Part shown: piece by piece, positions 51,149 through 60,840 of the stretch
Position numbering within the stretch: the stretch's first letter is position 1
Layout of the letters: each line of letters starts with the position of its first letter
NCBI RefSeq assembly: GCF_000743525.1
Contig: NZ_JQGK01000016.1
Span: 21,257 to 85,256 of the forward strand
DNA from: Sulfurospirillum sp. SCADC
GTDB taxonomy: Bacteria > Campylobacterota > Campylobacteria > Campylobacterales > Sulfurospirillaceae
Length of the DNA stretch: 64,000 nt
Reading direction: 5' to 3'
Notes under the pieces: generated by a model
Databases searched by the model: none
Seen by the model: the letters and a program-made list of their open reading frames with translations, nothing else
What the model was told of the DNA's origin: nothing
Position numbers and translations under genes: made by a program

Positions 51149-51756
51149 TGAGAACCTTCTTACATGTAAAGGCAAAGAGGCTTTCGCTTCTTTGCCTTCT
51201 GTTTTTCTTTCCTATTTTGGTTTTTGCCAAGGAATTTGTCATTTATGATGAAACACTTGAAGAGAGAACTGCTCAAAAGATCGAAGAGATGGGTAGTGAG
51301 CTTTTTGCAAAAAGTGGTGTTAAAGTCATCCTAATCGCTAAAAAAAGTGCTGGGGGTGAAAATATCATTGCTTATGAGCAAAACTTTGCCAAAGACCTAA
51401 CGCCTCCATATGCTCTTTTAACGCTTTTTTTAGAAGAGCAAAAAGTAGATATTTATGCCTCCACTGGACTTGAAAAAGAGTTTGATAAAGAGGCGATGCT
51501 TTCACCACTTCCATGGCGAGGAACGATTCTACCGCTTCTGACAACGAAAAAAAAAGAAGTCAGTGTGGGACCTGCGTTACTGAATGGTTATGGTGATTTA
51601 GTGGATCAAATTGCCGCGTATCGTAATGTGAAATTAGAGAGTTCGATTGGAAGTTCTAATAAAACAACGATCAGTATCGTAAGACTTCTCATTTATGGTT
51701 TTGTAGCAGTCTTAGTGATCATAATGCTTATACGAAGGATGAAAAAACGTGGCTAA
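51148..51756 (+). CDS. TPM-domain-like membrane protein
   Basis: 202 residues: signal helix after a basic start, a TPM-like periplasmic domain (about 30-150; YDETLEERTAQKIEEMGSELFAKSGVKVILIAKK) and a C-terminal helix with a basic tail. TPM domains are linked to photosystem or complex assembly; the oxidase neighbourhood suggests cbb3 biogenesis. Start 51148 overlaps the microprotein stop, better than an upstream in-frame ATG at 51109. It contains an iterated palindrome near its 5' end. Confidence 0.75.
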   Translation: MRTFLHVKAKRLSLLCLLFFFPILVFAKEFVIYDETLEERTAQKIEEMGSELFAKSGVKVILIAKKSAGGENIIAYEQNFAKDLTPPYALLTLFLEEQKVDIYASTGLEKEFDKEAMLSPLPWRGTILPLLTTKKKEVSVGPALLNGYGDLVDQIAAYRNVKLESSIGSSNKTTISIVRLLIYGFVAVLVIIMLIRRMKKRG

Positions 51757-52243
51757 AGTAAAAACGGAGCGCAATTACTATCCTCACGCAGTAATTGGAA
51801 TGATTTTAGGTATGGTTGTGGCATGCGGTTGGGTGATTAAGATTGCTACCGATAACCCTGTGGAAATGGATACTTTTTACATGGAAAAGTACCAAAAAGT
51901 AGATCATTCGATCAATAAAATATTGGATTTACAAGCAAAATTTGATGCAAAGTTTGATCTTGCCTATTCAACGGAAAAGTTTGAAATAGGAGATAATAGC
52001 ATCACGATTCGATTGACGGACAAAAGCGGTCAACCTGTCAATGATGCCAATATGATGATGATGCTCTCACGTCCTGATAGCAATAAAGAGAATAAAGAGA
52101 TGAAGCCTTCGCACGTCGAAAATGGCAATTACACCTTTGGACCTTTTGAGATTAACAAGCCAGGTCGTTGGCAAATTCTAAGTAAAATTGAAGTAGGCGA
52201 ATTTAAAGGCTATCATAAAAATGAGGCCTACGCAGCACAATAG
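51749..52243 (+). CDS. FixH family protein
   Basis: 164 residues, one N-terminal transmembrane helix and a periplasmic FixH/YtkA-like beta domain (FEIGDNSITIRLTDKSGQPVNDANMMMMLSRP). FixH helps load copper or heme during cbb3 assembly. Overlaps the TPM gene by 8 bases. Confidence 0.85.
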   Translation: MAKVKTERNYYPHAVIGMILGMVVACGWVIKIATDNPVEMDTFYMEKYQKVDHSINKILDLQAKFDAKFDLAYSTEKFEIGDNSITIRLTDKSGQPVNDANMMMMLSRPDSNKENKEMKPSHVENGNYTFGPFEINKPGRWQILSKIEVGEFKGYHKNEAYAAQ

Positions 52244-52267
52244 CTCCCCCTTTCTACCTTAATACTC

Positions 52268-52299
52268 TGCGGTAAGATAAGTTGTGTGATCTTACCGCA
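52268..52299 (+). terminator. terminator of the cco operon
   Basis: Perfect 11-bp stem TGCGGTAAGAT / ATCTTACCGCA with a 10-base loop after fixH, followed by ATTTCATTTTG. Confidence 0.75.
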
Positions 52300-52369
52300 A
52301 TTTCATTTTGACATAAAAATCCATCTTAAATCTTTGCTTTGTTATAATGAGATACTTAAATAAGGTGGA

Positions 52370-54721
52370 ATGATGTTAGAAGTTTTTGCAACCAGTCGTG
52401 CTGTACGCTCATTTTACGACACATTTTTAGAGACCAACACCCTTCTTCCCAAAGCCATCACGATTGCAGAACTAGAGCAAAAAGCCGTCCTTGTACCCCA
52501 TCACGCTTTGGTCGATGAAGATATGCGTGTGCTGTTGATGCAAGAGGCTTCGCGATTTACCAAGTTTGAGCTTTTGTACATTGAGCGTGAATTTTTTACT
52601 TTTTTGAAAAACTCAACCTACCTTTTTCGTTTTTTTGAAGAACTTAGCCATGAAAAAGTTGCACTTGAAACGCTTATGGGTGCTGATACGTATGAGCACT
52701 ACGCAGAGCATTTAGAGGTACTTCAGACCTTGCTTAAACACTACAAAACGCTTCTCTCCAAGCACGCGTTGTACGACCGCATCACACTTCCTGAATGCTA
52801 TGAGCTCAATGTTGCGTATATTCGCTCACTGGGTGCTGTTCGCATTCATTTAGAGGGCTTTTTGAGCCGTTTTGAAGTGGAACTTTTGAGTCAAATCGCA
52901 GCACTGATTCCTTTACATGTAAACGTTACCATCAGTGCGTACAATCAAAAAATGGCGTTACTGTTTGCAAATCTTGGCATTGTGTTAGAGCAAAACAACA
53001 CTTATGAGATCAACCTCTCCACAAAAGAAATTTTACATGTAAAGCCTCAAAATGCCTCCAAGCAAGATATTCAAGTCTATGGCTTCTCCTCTCGTCTCGC
53101 GCAAATGGGCTATGTGCAAAGTGCTATCGCTCAGTTTGTGGAAGAGGGTTTGCGTCCCGAAGAGATCGTGGTGATTTTACCTGATGAGCGATTTGCTGAA
53201 GTTCTGCGTCCCTTTGATACATGGCACAATCTCAACTTTGCGATGGGTATCAGCTTGAAACAGAGCCAATTTTATCAAAAACTAAGTGCCCTTGAAAAAG
53301 CGATGCGCAATGACGAGATCGAAGATCATCTCCGACTTGCTCGCTTAAAAATTGAGACGGAAATGATGGTTACATGTAAAGAGATTTGGCACCAAAAAGT
53401 TTCCAGTGAAACGGCGATGAATTTTTTTGAAACATTGCTTTCCTGCGATGCCAAAGAGCAGCAAAATCCTCTCTTTCAAGAAGCCTTTTTTGCCTTTACC
53501 CACTTTTTGAACCATGCACCCTCTCTTCGTTTTGAGCAAGTCACAAAACTGCTTTTAAACCGCCTTGCAGTTCTTACGCAAGATGATGTCAGGGGTGGAA
53601 AAGTGACGGTTTTAGGCGTGCTTGAAACCAGAGGTGTGGTGTACAAAGGTGTTATTGTTCTTGACTTTAACGACGAATTTGTACCCAAGCGGAGCCAAAA
53701 AGACCTGTTTCTCTCCTCGGCAGTTCGCGCGCATGCGGGACTTCCAACGAAGAGAGATCGAGAAAATTTACAACGCTATTACTACCATCAACTCTTTGCT
53801 CGCGCACAGAAAATCGCCATTGCCTATGTGAAAAATGAGACCAGTATGCCTTCACGCTTTTTGGATGAGCTTGGTTTTGATACCACCGTTATGGCGGATG
53901 AAAAAGCACTGCAACCGCTTCTTTTTGATGTCAATGTTCCTAAAAATCTTTACGATCAGCCATTTATCGATGCGCCTTATGATCTTAAAGCGTTCCTCCT
54001 TTCGGCAACAAAGCTCAAGACACTGCTTACATGTAAACGCCAGTTTTACTTTCGCTACCTTGCCAGACTCAAAGAGGCGAAGATGCCAAGCACTCAAATT
54101 GATGAGCAAACGATAGGTATTGCGCTGCATAAAGTGCTCGAAGATGCGATATGCGATGAAGCGCTTAGAGATGAAAAAAGCCTGTACGCCAAACTTGAAA
54201 CGCTTTTAAAAGAGAACAACCACCATGAAGTCTGGAGCTATTTTGTCGATGTGTGGCTTCAAAAACTGAAACCGTTTATGCACAATGAAATCAATCGTTT
54301 TGATGAGGGCTTTCGTGTTTTCAAAAAAGAGTTTTCGCATAACGTGCCTTACGGTGAGTTTATGCTTGAAGGGCAGATTGACCGTATTGACCAAAAAGGG
54401 GATGAACTGTTTGTCATCGACTATAAAAGTGGGAAAGTACCAACGACGAGTGAGCGAACACTCGAGAGTACCACCGATTTTCAGTTGGTCTTTTACGAAC
54501 TCATTGCAAGTGCTTTGGGCAAGGTTGGTGGTGTTTACTATTACGATCTCAAAGAGGGAGTTTTAGTCCCTGAAAACTTCTTGGAAGAAAAAAAAGCACT
54601 TTTACATGTAAAGCTCTCAGAGCTCTCCAAACCGATCAATGGCTACGAGTTGTGCGATGAGATCAAGCACTGTAGGCTTTGCCCGTATGTGCAGTTGTGT
54701 GGACGTGAGGAGCAGATATGA
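52370..54721 (+). CDS. addB: AddB-like recombination nuclease subunit
   Basis: 783 residues. Inactivated helicase-like N-terminal half without a clear Walker A. The C-terminal PD-(D/E)XK nuclease (about 560-783) has IGIALHKVLED, the catalytic LFVIDYKSGK and an Fe-S cysteine set: LLTCKRQFYF plus CRLCPYVQLC. Pairs with AddA to process double-strand breaks for RecA. It overlaps addA by 4 bases. It holds five exact iterated palindromes. Confidence 0.9.
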   Translation: MMLEVFATSRAVRSFYDTFLETNTLLPKAITIAELEQKAVLVPHHALVDEDMRVLLMQEASRFTKFELLYIEREFFTFLKNSTYLFRFFEELSHEKVALETLMGADTYEHYAEHLEVLQTLLKHYKTLLSKHALYDRITLPECYELNVAYIRSLGAVRIHLEGFLSRFEVELLSQIAALIPLHVNVTISAYNQKMALLFANLGIVLEQNNTYEINLSTKEILHVKPQNASKQDIQVYGFSSRLAQMGYVQSAIAQFVEEGLRPEEIVVILPDERFAEVLRPFDTWHNLNFAMGISLKQSQFYQKLSALEKAMRNDEIEDHLRLARLKIETEMMVTCKEIWHQKVSSETAMNFFETLLSCDAKEQQNPLFQEAFFAFTHFLNHAPSLRFEQVTKLLLNRLAVLTQDDVRGGKVTVLGVLETRGVVYKGVIVLDFNDEFVPKRSQKDLFLSSAVRAHAGLPTKRDRENLQRYYYHQLFARAQKIAIAYVKNETSMPSRFLDELGFDTTVMADEKALQPLLFDVNVPKNLYDQPFIDAPYDLKAFLLSATKLKTLLTCKRQFYFRYLARLKEAKMPSTQIDEQTIGIALHKVLEDAICDEALRDEKSLYAKLETLLKENNHHEVWSYFVDVWLQKLKPFMHNEINRFDEGFRVFKKEFSHNVPYGEFMLEGQIDRIDQKGDELFVIDYKSGKVPTTSERTLESTTDFQLVFYELIASALGKVGGVYYYDLKEGVLVPENFLEEKKALLHVKLSELSKPINGYELCDEIKHCRLCPYVQLCGREEQI

Positions 54722-57441
54722 ATTTGAGTCCTTATTTAGCCCTTGAAGCCAGTGCAGGCAGTGGCAAAACCTTTGCGCTGAGTGTTCGCTATCTTTCGCT
54801 TCTGTTTATGGGTGCGAATCCGCAAAAGATCGTAGCCCTTACCTTTACGAACAAATCAGCATCTGAGATGAAAACGCGCATTTTTGAGACGCTCAAACAC
54901 TTGGAAAGCAAAGATGAGTTAGAAGCGATTTGCGTACAAACGGGCAAGTCTAAAGAGACATTACTCTTTGAGAAAGAGCGTGTCATGCAAATCTTGCTTC
55001 AAGCCGACATCAAAATCTCCACACTGGACTCTTTTTTCTCCCTGATTTTGCGCCATTTCGCGTTACATGTAGGTTTACAGCCTGACTTCAAAGTGGGGCA
55101 AAATGGGCTTGACGAGGAGTTGGTAGAGCGTTTCATCAAAGGGTGTAAACACAAAAATCTCTATAATGCGCTCATTGCTTTTAGCATCAACGAAGATAAA
55201 AAACTAAATGATCTTTTTAGCCTGCTCAATATGCTGTATCAGAAAAAATCAGAGCTTGATATTAGTACGTTGGATGAGGGAAGTTATCCGTCCTTAAAAC
55301 CATGTTTAGACATTTTAGAACGCATTAGAGATTACTTTGAACAAAGTGGACTCTCCGCACGTGGGCTTGCGACACTCAAAGCGCAAACGCTGAGTGATCT
55401 GCTTTCCAAGAAATATTTGGAACGTGAAGATTTTGGCTATTGGGATTATAAAAAGTATGCCAATGAGAGAACCGATACGCTTTTGCGAGAACTCAAGCAG
55501 GCTTTAAATGAGCATGTCAATGCCAAAGAGGCGTATTTTTTAGGACAACTGGGCAAACTTTTTGCGATTTACGATGAGAGTCTGCGAGGTTTGATGGGCG
55601 AGTATGGTGAGCTTCGTTTTGATGACGTGACCAATCTGCTCTACACCCTTTTGCGCCAGGAGATCAGCAAAGATTTTCTCTATTTTCGTCTGGATGGAGT
55701 GATAGAACATCTGCTGATCGACGAGTTTCAAGACACAAGCATTGTGCAGTATCAGATTCTTTTGCCACTCATCGAAGAGATACGCGCAGGGCGGGGCGTG
55801 AAAGAGTTTAAAACACTCTTTTTTGTAGGTGATGTCAAGCAGTCGATTTACCGTTTTCGCGGTGGTACAAAAGAGCTGTTTGGGTATGCCAAAAAGAGCT
55901 TGCATTTAGACGTCAATGCGCTCGATACGAATTATCGAAGTAGCGAGCAGGTCGTGAATTTTGTCAATGAAATCTTTACATGTAAAATCAAAGGGTATGA
56001 GTCCCAAAAGGTTGCCAAAGCCACGAGTGAGGGGTACATCAATGTGCGCATTGAAGAGGCGATTGAACCTTCTGTTTTAGAGGCGATTGGGATGCTTCTT
56101 GGCGAGGGTGTCAAGCCCAAAGACATCGCGCTTTTGGTGCATACGAACAAAGATGCCAAGGTCTTTAAAGCGTTGGTGCAAGAGCAGTTTCCCGCTTTAC
56201 ATGTAAGACTGGAAGCGACCTTGAAACTCATCGAAGTTCGCTCTATCAAAGCGATCATTGCTTTGCTTAAATACCTCTACTTTGGTGATGAACTTTACCG
56301 TGCAACGTTTCTAGCTCTTTGCGGCAGGACGTGGGAGACACCACTCTCTCGTAGCGGTTGGGATTTAGACGCAACACCATTGGTTTTAGTAGAGAAAATC
56401 ATCAAAACCTATGGACTGTTTGATGGCAGCGTGGATCTGCTCAGTTTCCTTGAAGTGGCGAGTCGTTACGAAGAGATCGAGAGTTTTTTGTTTGTGCTGG
56501 ATGAACTGAGCGATGAAGCCAAAAGTGAAGATGTGGATGGGCTTCGTGTATTAACGGTTCACAAGTCAAAAGGCTTAGAGTTTGAGCATGTCATCGTGTG
56601 TGACCGTTTGAGTCGTGATAATAACCGAAGCGATACGCTTTTATTTAGCTACGATGAGGTGGACATCAAAGGGCTTTACCTCACGATGGGTGGCAGAGAA
56701 GCGGTCGATGCCGTCTATGCCAAAGCCAAAGAGCAAGAGAGTGTCTTGATGGTCGAAGATCGGCTCAATGCGCTTTATGTCGCTTTTACGAGAGCCAAAC
56801 ATTCACTCTTTGTCTGTGCCAAAGCGCAAAACAGTGCGTTTGAGATGTTGAAATTAAGCACCACAGAGCGAGGTGTGATAGGTGTTTCCACTAAAGAAAC
56901 ACCGTTTATGCCAAGCACGATGCGTGTCTATGAGCCTAAGCGTTATGGCGCGCAAGAGGTGGTAAGTACGCCAGATGTTGAGGGTGAAAGTGCTGAGATC
57001 GCTTCTATTACCTTTGGAATCGCACAGCACTATTTGTTGGAGATGTTAGATAGTTTTGATGAATCTTCGCTGAAAAGGGCTTACATCGCACTGCAAAATC
57101 GTTTTGCACCGCTTTTGGATGAAACGACACTGCAAGCGATCTATCAGCGTGGAGAAAAATTGATTACATGTAAAGCCTTTTTAGATTTGATAGAGGGTGC
57201 AAAAGTCTATAAAGAACAACCACTGATTTACCAAAAAGAGCGCAAACAGATCGACCTTTTGCTTGAATTTCCAGATCGTATCGTCGTGGTGGATTATAAA
57301 AGCTCGAAAAAGCAGAGTGCAAAGCACCAAGCACAAGTGAAGCTCTATCAAGACGCACTTTCTACGATTTATAACTTGCCGGTGGAAGCGTATATTTGCT
57401 ATTTGCAAAACGATGGAATCGAACTTCTTAAAAGCTTATAG
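54718..57441 (+). CDS. addA: AddA-like helicase-nuclease subunit
   Basis: 907 residues of UvrD/RecB type: Walker A LEASAGSGKTFALS (about 10-23), Walker B HLLIDEFQDTS, VGDVKQSIYRFRG, motif V VHKSKGLEFEHVI, motif VI ALYVAFTRAKHSL, and a C-terminal nuclease with VVVDYKSSKK. It unwinds and degrades broken ends until a Chi-type signal. Shorter than B. subtilis AddA, as in Campylobacter. It has three exact and one near iterated palindrome. Confidence 0.93.
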   Translation: MNLSPYLALEASAGSGKTFALSVRYLSLLFMGANPQKIVALTFTNKSASEMKTRIFETLKHLESKDELEAICVQTGKSKETLLFEKERVMQILLQADIKISTLDSFFSLILRHFALHVGLQPDFKVGQNGLDEELVERFIKGCKHKNLYNALIAFSINEDKKLNDLFSLLNMLYQKKSELDISTLDEGSYPSLKPCLDILERIRDYFEQSGLSARGLATLKAQTLSDLLSKKYLEREDFGYWDYKKYANERTDTLLRELKQALNEHVNAKEAYFLGQLGKLFAIYDESLRGLMGEYGELRFDDVTNLLYTLLRQEISKDFLYFRLDGVIEHLLIDEFQDTSIVQYQILLPLIEEIRAGRGVKEFKTLFFVGDVKQSIYRFRGGTKELFGYAKKSLHLDVNALDTNYRSSEQVVNFVNEIFTCKIKGYESQKVAKATSEGYINVRIEEAIEPSVLEAIGMLLGEGVKPKDIALLVHTNKDAKVFKALVQEQFPALHVRLEATLKLIEVRSIKAIIALLKYLYFGDELYRATFLALCGRTWETPLSRSGWDLDATPLVLVEKIIKTYGLFDGSVDLLSFLEVASRYEEIESFLFVLDELSDEAKSEDVDGLRVLTVHKSKGLEFEHVIVCDRLSRDNNRSDTLLFSYDEVDIKGLYLTMGGREAVDAVYAKAKEQESVLMVEDRLNALYVAFTRAKHSLFVCAKAQNSAFEMLKLSTTERGVIGVSTKETPFMPSTMRVYEPKRYGAQEVVSTPDVEGESAEIASITFGIAQHYLLEMLDSFDESSLKRAYIALQNRFAPLLDETTLQAIYQRGEKLITCKAFLDLIEGAKVYKEQPLIYQKERKQIDLLLEFPDRIVVVDYKSSKKQSAKHQAQVKLYQDALSTIYNLPVEAYICYLQNDGIELLKSL

Positions 57442-57449
57442 TACACTTA

Positions 57450-57484
57450 ATTTAAGTAGTATTTAAGTATATTTTGATTACACT
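57450..57484 (+). promoter_or_regulatory. rplM-rpsI promoter region
   Basis: Two TTTAAGTA direct repeats (57450-57457, 57461-57468) and TACACT (57479-57484) as a possible -10, 39 bases before rplM. The periodic T/A pattern fits Campylobacterota promoters with weak -35. Confidence 0.4.
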
Positions 57485-57522
57485 TGCACTTCGTTAAATA
57501 AATACGTCAAAGGTTATGACAG

Positions 57523-57951
57523 ATGAAAGCTACACAAGCGATTAAGCCAAGCGAAGTTAAACGCGACTGGATCGTAGTGGATGCTGCTGGTAAGAGATTT
57601 GGTAAAGTCCTTACAGAAGTAGCAACACTGCTCAGAGGCAAACATAAACCTTATTTTACTCCTAATGTTGATTGTGGCGATTTCGTTATTATCATCAATG
57701 CGGAAAAAGTAGAGTTTAGTGGAACAAAATTAGACACAAAATTGTATCACAGACACACAGGATATTTCGGTGGCGTTAAAACTGAAAAATTGGGTGATCT
57801 TTTGAACAACAACCCAGCGAAATTGTACAGACTTGCGGTAAGAGGCATGTTACCTAAAACAAATCTTGCTAAAGAGATGATCAAAAAGCTCAAAGTATAT
57901 GCCGGTAGTGAGCATCCACATACAGCGCAAGTTAAAGTAGAGGGAAAGTAA
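57523..57951 (+). CDS. rplM: 50S ribosomal protein L13
   Basis: 142 residues with [32 protein letters not shown] and the C-terminal [15 protein letters not shown]. It is an early assembly protein. Paired with rpsI as in nearly all bacteria, 1 base apart. Confidence 0.98.
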   Translation: MKATQAIKPSEVKRDWIVVDAAGKRFGKVLTEVATLLRGKHKPYFTPNVDCGDFVIIINAEKVEFSGTKLDTKLYHRHTGYFGGVKTEKLGDLLNNNPAKLYRLAVRGMLPKTNLAKEMIKKLKVYAGSEHPHTAQVKVEGK

Positions 57952-57952
57952 T

Positions 57953-58345
57953 ATGGCAAAAGTATACGCAACTGGTAAAAGAAAAACAGCTATCGCTAAA
58001 GTATGGGTAAGTGCACCTGGTAAAGGGTCAATTACTGTTAATGGCGTTGATTTTGAAGCGTGGCTTGGTGGTCATGAGACCATTAAAAAACGTGTTCGCC
58101 AACCCCTTGCTCTTACAAAACAAGAGACAAGCTTTGACATTGTAGCTGCTACTCAAGGTGGCGGTTATTCAGCTCAAGCGGACGCTGTTCGTCATGGTAT
58201 TTCTAAAGCACTTGCAGCCATGGATGCTGACTTTAGAGCAATCCTTAAACCTTATGGTTTATTGACGCGTGACTCAAGAATTGTTGAGCGTAAAAAATAC
58301 GGTCGCAAAAAAGCACGTCGTAGTCCACAATTCTCAAAACGTTAA
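57953..58345 (+). CDS. rpsI: 30S ribosomal protein S9
   Basis: 130 residues: [14 protein letters not shown] start and the C-terminal [24 protein letters not shown] tail that touches P-site tRNA. Followed by two hairpins. Confidence 0.98.
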   Translation: MAKVYATGKRKTAIAKVWVSAPGKGSITVNGVDFEAWLGGHETIKKRVRQPLALTKQETSFDIVAATQGGGYSAQADAVRHGISKALAAMDADFRAILKPYGLLTRDSRIVERKKYGRKKARRSPQFSKR

Positions 58346-58398
58346 TGATTTCCTCAAGGGGATCATTAAAAGTTTCCTTGAAAACGTTAAGTGTTATT

Positions 58399-58429
58399 AT
58401 GCAAGGGATTTTCCCTTGCATGCTTTTTT
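58399..58429 (+). terminator. terminator after rpsI
   Basis: Perfect 9-bp stem ATGCAAGGG / CCCTTGCAT with an ATTTT loop and GCTTTTTTA behind it. A weaker AATGAT/ATCATT hairpin sits directly after the stop at 58344. Confidence 0.88.
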
Positions 58430-58505
58430 ATTCTTTCCTCTGCTCCTCAAATAAATTTACTCAAAAATAGTATAATAATCCAAAACGAATTTCAAAAGGC
58501 ATCCA

Positions 58506-58727
58506 ATGCTTCAAACAGCCATAGACAACAAGCCTGTAGAGCATTATTTTAAAACACCTGAGAGTATTAAAAGTTTTTTAGAAAGTGCTGTCAGTTTGGA
58601 TTTGTTAACCATTTTAAGAGAGATAAAAAGTGACAAGCTCCATCAAAAATCGCTCAGCGATATTCATGAAAATAAACTCATATTTTTCAACGAGAGCGAA
58701 AGCCTTTTAAAAGAGCCTAATGCTTAA
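58506..58727 (+). CDS. small antitoxin-like protein
   Basis: 73 residues, acidic to neutral and helical, with VEHYFKTPESIKSFLESAVSLDLLTILREIKSDKLHQKSLSD. No family recognised with confidence. It overlaps the next frame by 8 bases, and that frame looks like a RelE/ParE-type toxin, so an antitoxin role is inferred from the gene pair. Confidence 0.55.
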   Translation: MLQTAIDNKPVEHYFKTPESIKSFLESAVSLDLLTILREIKSDKLHQKSLSDIHENKLIFFNESESLLKEPNA

Positions 58728-58959
58728 ATACTCTTTTGCTTTTTTGGATAAATTCAAAAAAGACTATAAAGATGGCGAAAGTTAAAAGTTTAGCCCTGAC
58801 CCTCTTTTATTCAGGGGTTACTATTTTTTTCTCGTTGGTGAAAAAATCTATCTTTTAAGATTGTTTGCCAAAAGTGAACAAGACGAGCTTTCTATAAAAG
58901 AAAAAATCCAAATGGCTGAAATTATCAAAGCTATTCAGAGGAATGATGATGAAAGTTAA
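58720..58959 (+). pseudogene. RelE/ParE-type toxin remnant with internal stop
   Basis: Frame from ATG 58720: MLKYSFAFLDKFKKDYKDGES, then TAA at 58783-58785 (codon 22), then in the same frame LLFRGYYFFLVGEKIYLLRLFAKSEQDELS...IIKAI to TAA at 58957. The second part has the beta-hairpin and C-terminal pattern of RelE-family toxins, but the core between the two parts is short or missing (about 80 codons against a usual 90-115). No good start exists for the second part alone. Likely an inactivated toxin; both stop regions lie in a direct repeat. Confidence 0.65.
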
Positions 58960-58971
58960 AAGTTTAGCTCT
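58771..58971 (+). repeat. 27-bp direct repeat flanking the toxin remnant's 3' part
   Basis: Copies at 58771-58797 and 58945-58971 match at 24 of 27 bases, sharing GAAAGTTAAAAGTTTAGC. Each copy includes the frame's TAA (GAA AGT TAA). The repeat may have arisen when a toxin end was duplicated or by recombination. Confidence 0.7.
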
Positions 58972-59004
58972 CCTATGCTTTCGACCCCTATGCTTTTAGA
59001 AAAG

Positions 59005-59679
59005 CTAAATGTTTTCTTTGTGCAAGCGATACCCTTCTGATACAGAGGCATCAATCAACTTTTCAGATGTTGTTTGACGTAAGCGATAAATCAATGTTCG
59101 CAATGCTCCAACACAATCAGGTCTCCCCCATAATGCAGAAGAGATGGCTTGTGTGGAATGATAATGATTAGGATTTTTGGCAAGATACTCTAAAAGCTCA
59201 CGCATTTTTGAGGTAATATTGATACGGGTGACTTCCTTAAAGAGTGAGCCGTTGCGATGAAGTTTGTAGCCTCCTTGAAGCGTGATAATCTCATCATTGC
59301 CAGTACGCATAAAACGACGACGTTTCAATGCTAATTTTAATGTTACTAGGACCTCTTTGGGGACTAAGGGTTTGATGAGATACCCATCCACAGAAGCAAG
59401 AACCGCATACTCTACCATCTCTTCATCCGCATATGCCGTCGTAAAAATAATGGCACATTGACTTATTTGTCGTAATGCTACAGCAAATTCCGCACCACTT
59501 TGTCCCCCTTGAATCATAATATCTGTCAAAACGGCATCGACAGCGTTGTGTTTAAGTAGTGCGAATGCTTCATCTGAACTTTTGGCAATACCCACAACAC
59601 TGTACCCCACTTGCTCAATAATACGTCGCAAATACTCTGCTGCAATTCTCTCATCTTCAACGATTAAAACGTTTATCAT
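59005..59679 (-). CDS. response regulator with winged-helix output domain
   Basis: 224 residues: receiver with VEDERIAAEYLRRI, phospho-acceptor Asp in VLTDIMIQGGQSG and the Lys in LIKPLVPKEV. C-terminal OmpR-like winged helix (about 145-220; LLEYLAKNPNHYHSTQAISSALWG...LRTLIYRLRQT). Its start overlaps the kinase stop (ATGA). Possible target: the divergent lipase/secretin operon. Confidence 0.9.
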   Translation of the reverse strand: MINVLIVEDERIAAEYLRRIIEQVGYSVVGIAKSSDEAFALLKHNAVDAVLTDIMIQGGQSGAEFAVALRQISQCAIIFTTAYADEEMVEYAVLASVDGYLIKPLVPKEVLVTLKLALKRRRFMRTGNDEIITLQGGYKLHRNGSLFKEVTRINITSKMRELLEYLAKNPNHYHSTQAISSALWGRPDCVGALRTLIYRLRQTTSEKLIDASVSEGYRLHKENI

Positions 59680-60815
59680 GCTGCCTCTTTGAAGAGAATG
59701 GTATATTGTAGCGAAGGTGTTAGTGTAACCTGTAATGTAGCGTTTAATTGCTCAATACTAAGCTGAATAAGGTGATTTCCTAAACCGTTTTGCGAAAAAA
59801 GACCCTCTTGTGAACAACTACTTCCATTATCCGTGTAAATGAAATGGTAGTAGTCTTCTTGAATGTTTAGGACAAGAGAGATGATTGGATTGAGTGTGTG
59901 CGTAAAAGCGTGTTTGATACTATTGGTGATGAGTTCATTCGTGATAATGCCTAAAGAAACCATTATATTCATAGGCAACAAAAAATAAGGTGAGATGTGA
60001 ACATCAATGCGGATTGCATTAGCCCCGAGTGAATGACAAATAATATCAATCAAAGATTTAAAATACATATTAGCATCAACGTTCTCTAAATGAGAAGAGC
60101 GATAGAGCATCGTATGCAGTAAGGCAATGGAATGAATACGGTTTTGGCTACTAAGAAGTAGTTGAGCGGTTTTTTTGGGAGCATTTAATGCTTGTAACCC
60201 TAACATGGATGAGGCGATGTTTAAACTGTTTTTGACTCGGTGGTAAATCTCTTTATAGAGCATTTCCCGTTTTTTTGTTTCGTCGATTAGCAGGGCATAG
60301 GTGTATTGATTGGTGCTTTCATAGATGTAACTCACACCTGTGATAACGATTGCGAAGACGATGAAATTTGTAATAGCAATAGAACTGTTTAAAAAAGTGC
60401 TGTGGTGGATGTTGAAAAAAGCGGAAAAAAAAAGTAAAGCACCGCTTATGCACAGCAAAACGATAGCGATGGATAAACCAGTTCTCCGCCCAAAAAGGTA
60501 AAAGGCGATGGGTATGATGCCAGTGATAAAAACGACACTGAGATGATCAAAGGTATCTAAAATCATGGCTGAAAGACACACAACACTTAAGAGGGCGATG
60601 AGTAGCCAAGAAGCGATTTGAATGTGATTGTTTTTTAATAAAAAAGGAACAAAAATAATTGCGAGCAAGGCGCAAACACCCTCAATTCCAGCATCAATAG
60701 GATAGCCTCTACTCAGGTCATTCAATGTTACAGCTAAAAGAGAAACGATAATCATCCCGTAGATATAGATCAATAATCGTTTTTTACGCAAAAGTGTAAT
60801 TTCATCTATATTCAT
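59676..60815 (-). CDS. membrane histidine kinase, HisKA_2 type
   Basis: 379 residues: about six N-terminal transmembrane helices (residues 15-165) without a large periplasmic loop, then HisKA_2 with phospho-acceptor His in IYHRVKNSLNIASSML, and an HATPase domain with GIITNELITNSIKHAF and YTDNGSS. Kinases with HRVKN boxes differ from the common HQWRQPL type of this phylum. Paired with the regulator downstream. Confidence 0.9.
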   Translation of the reverse strand: MNIDEITLLRKKRLLIYIYGMIIVSLLAVTLNDLSRGYPIDAGIEGVCALLAIIFVPFLLKNNHIQIASWLLIALLSVVCLSAMILDTFDHLSVVFITGIIPIAFYLFGRRTGLSIAIVLLCISGALLFFSAFFNIHHSTFLNSSIAITNFIVFAIVITGVSYIYESTNQYTYALLIDETKKREMLYKEIYHRVKNSLNIASSMLGLQALNAPKKTAQLLLSSQNRIHSIALLHTMLYRSSHLENVDANMYFKSLIDIICHSLGANAIRIDVHISPYFLLPMNIMVSLGIITNELITNSIKHAFTHTLNPIISLVLNIQEDYYHFIYTDNGSSCSQEGLFSQNGLGNHLIQLSIEQLNATLQVTLTPSLQYTILFKEAA

Positions 60816-60840
60816 TTGAAGTATATATCTCCTAAAAAAT

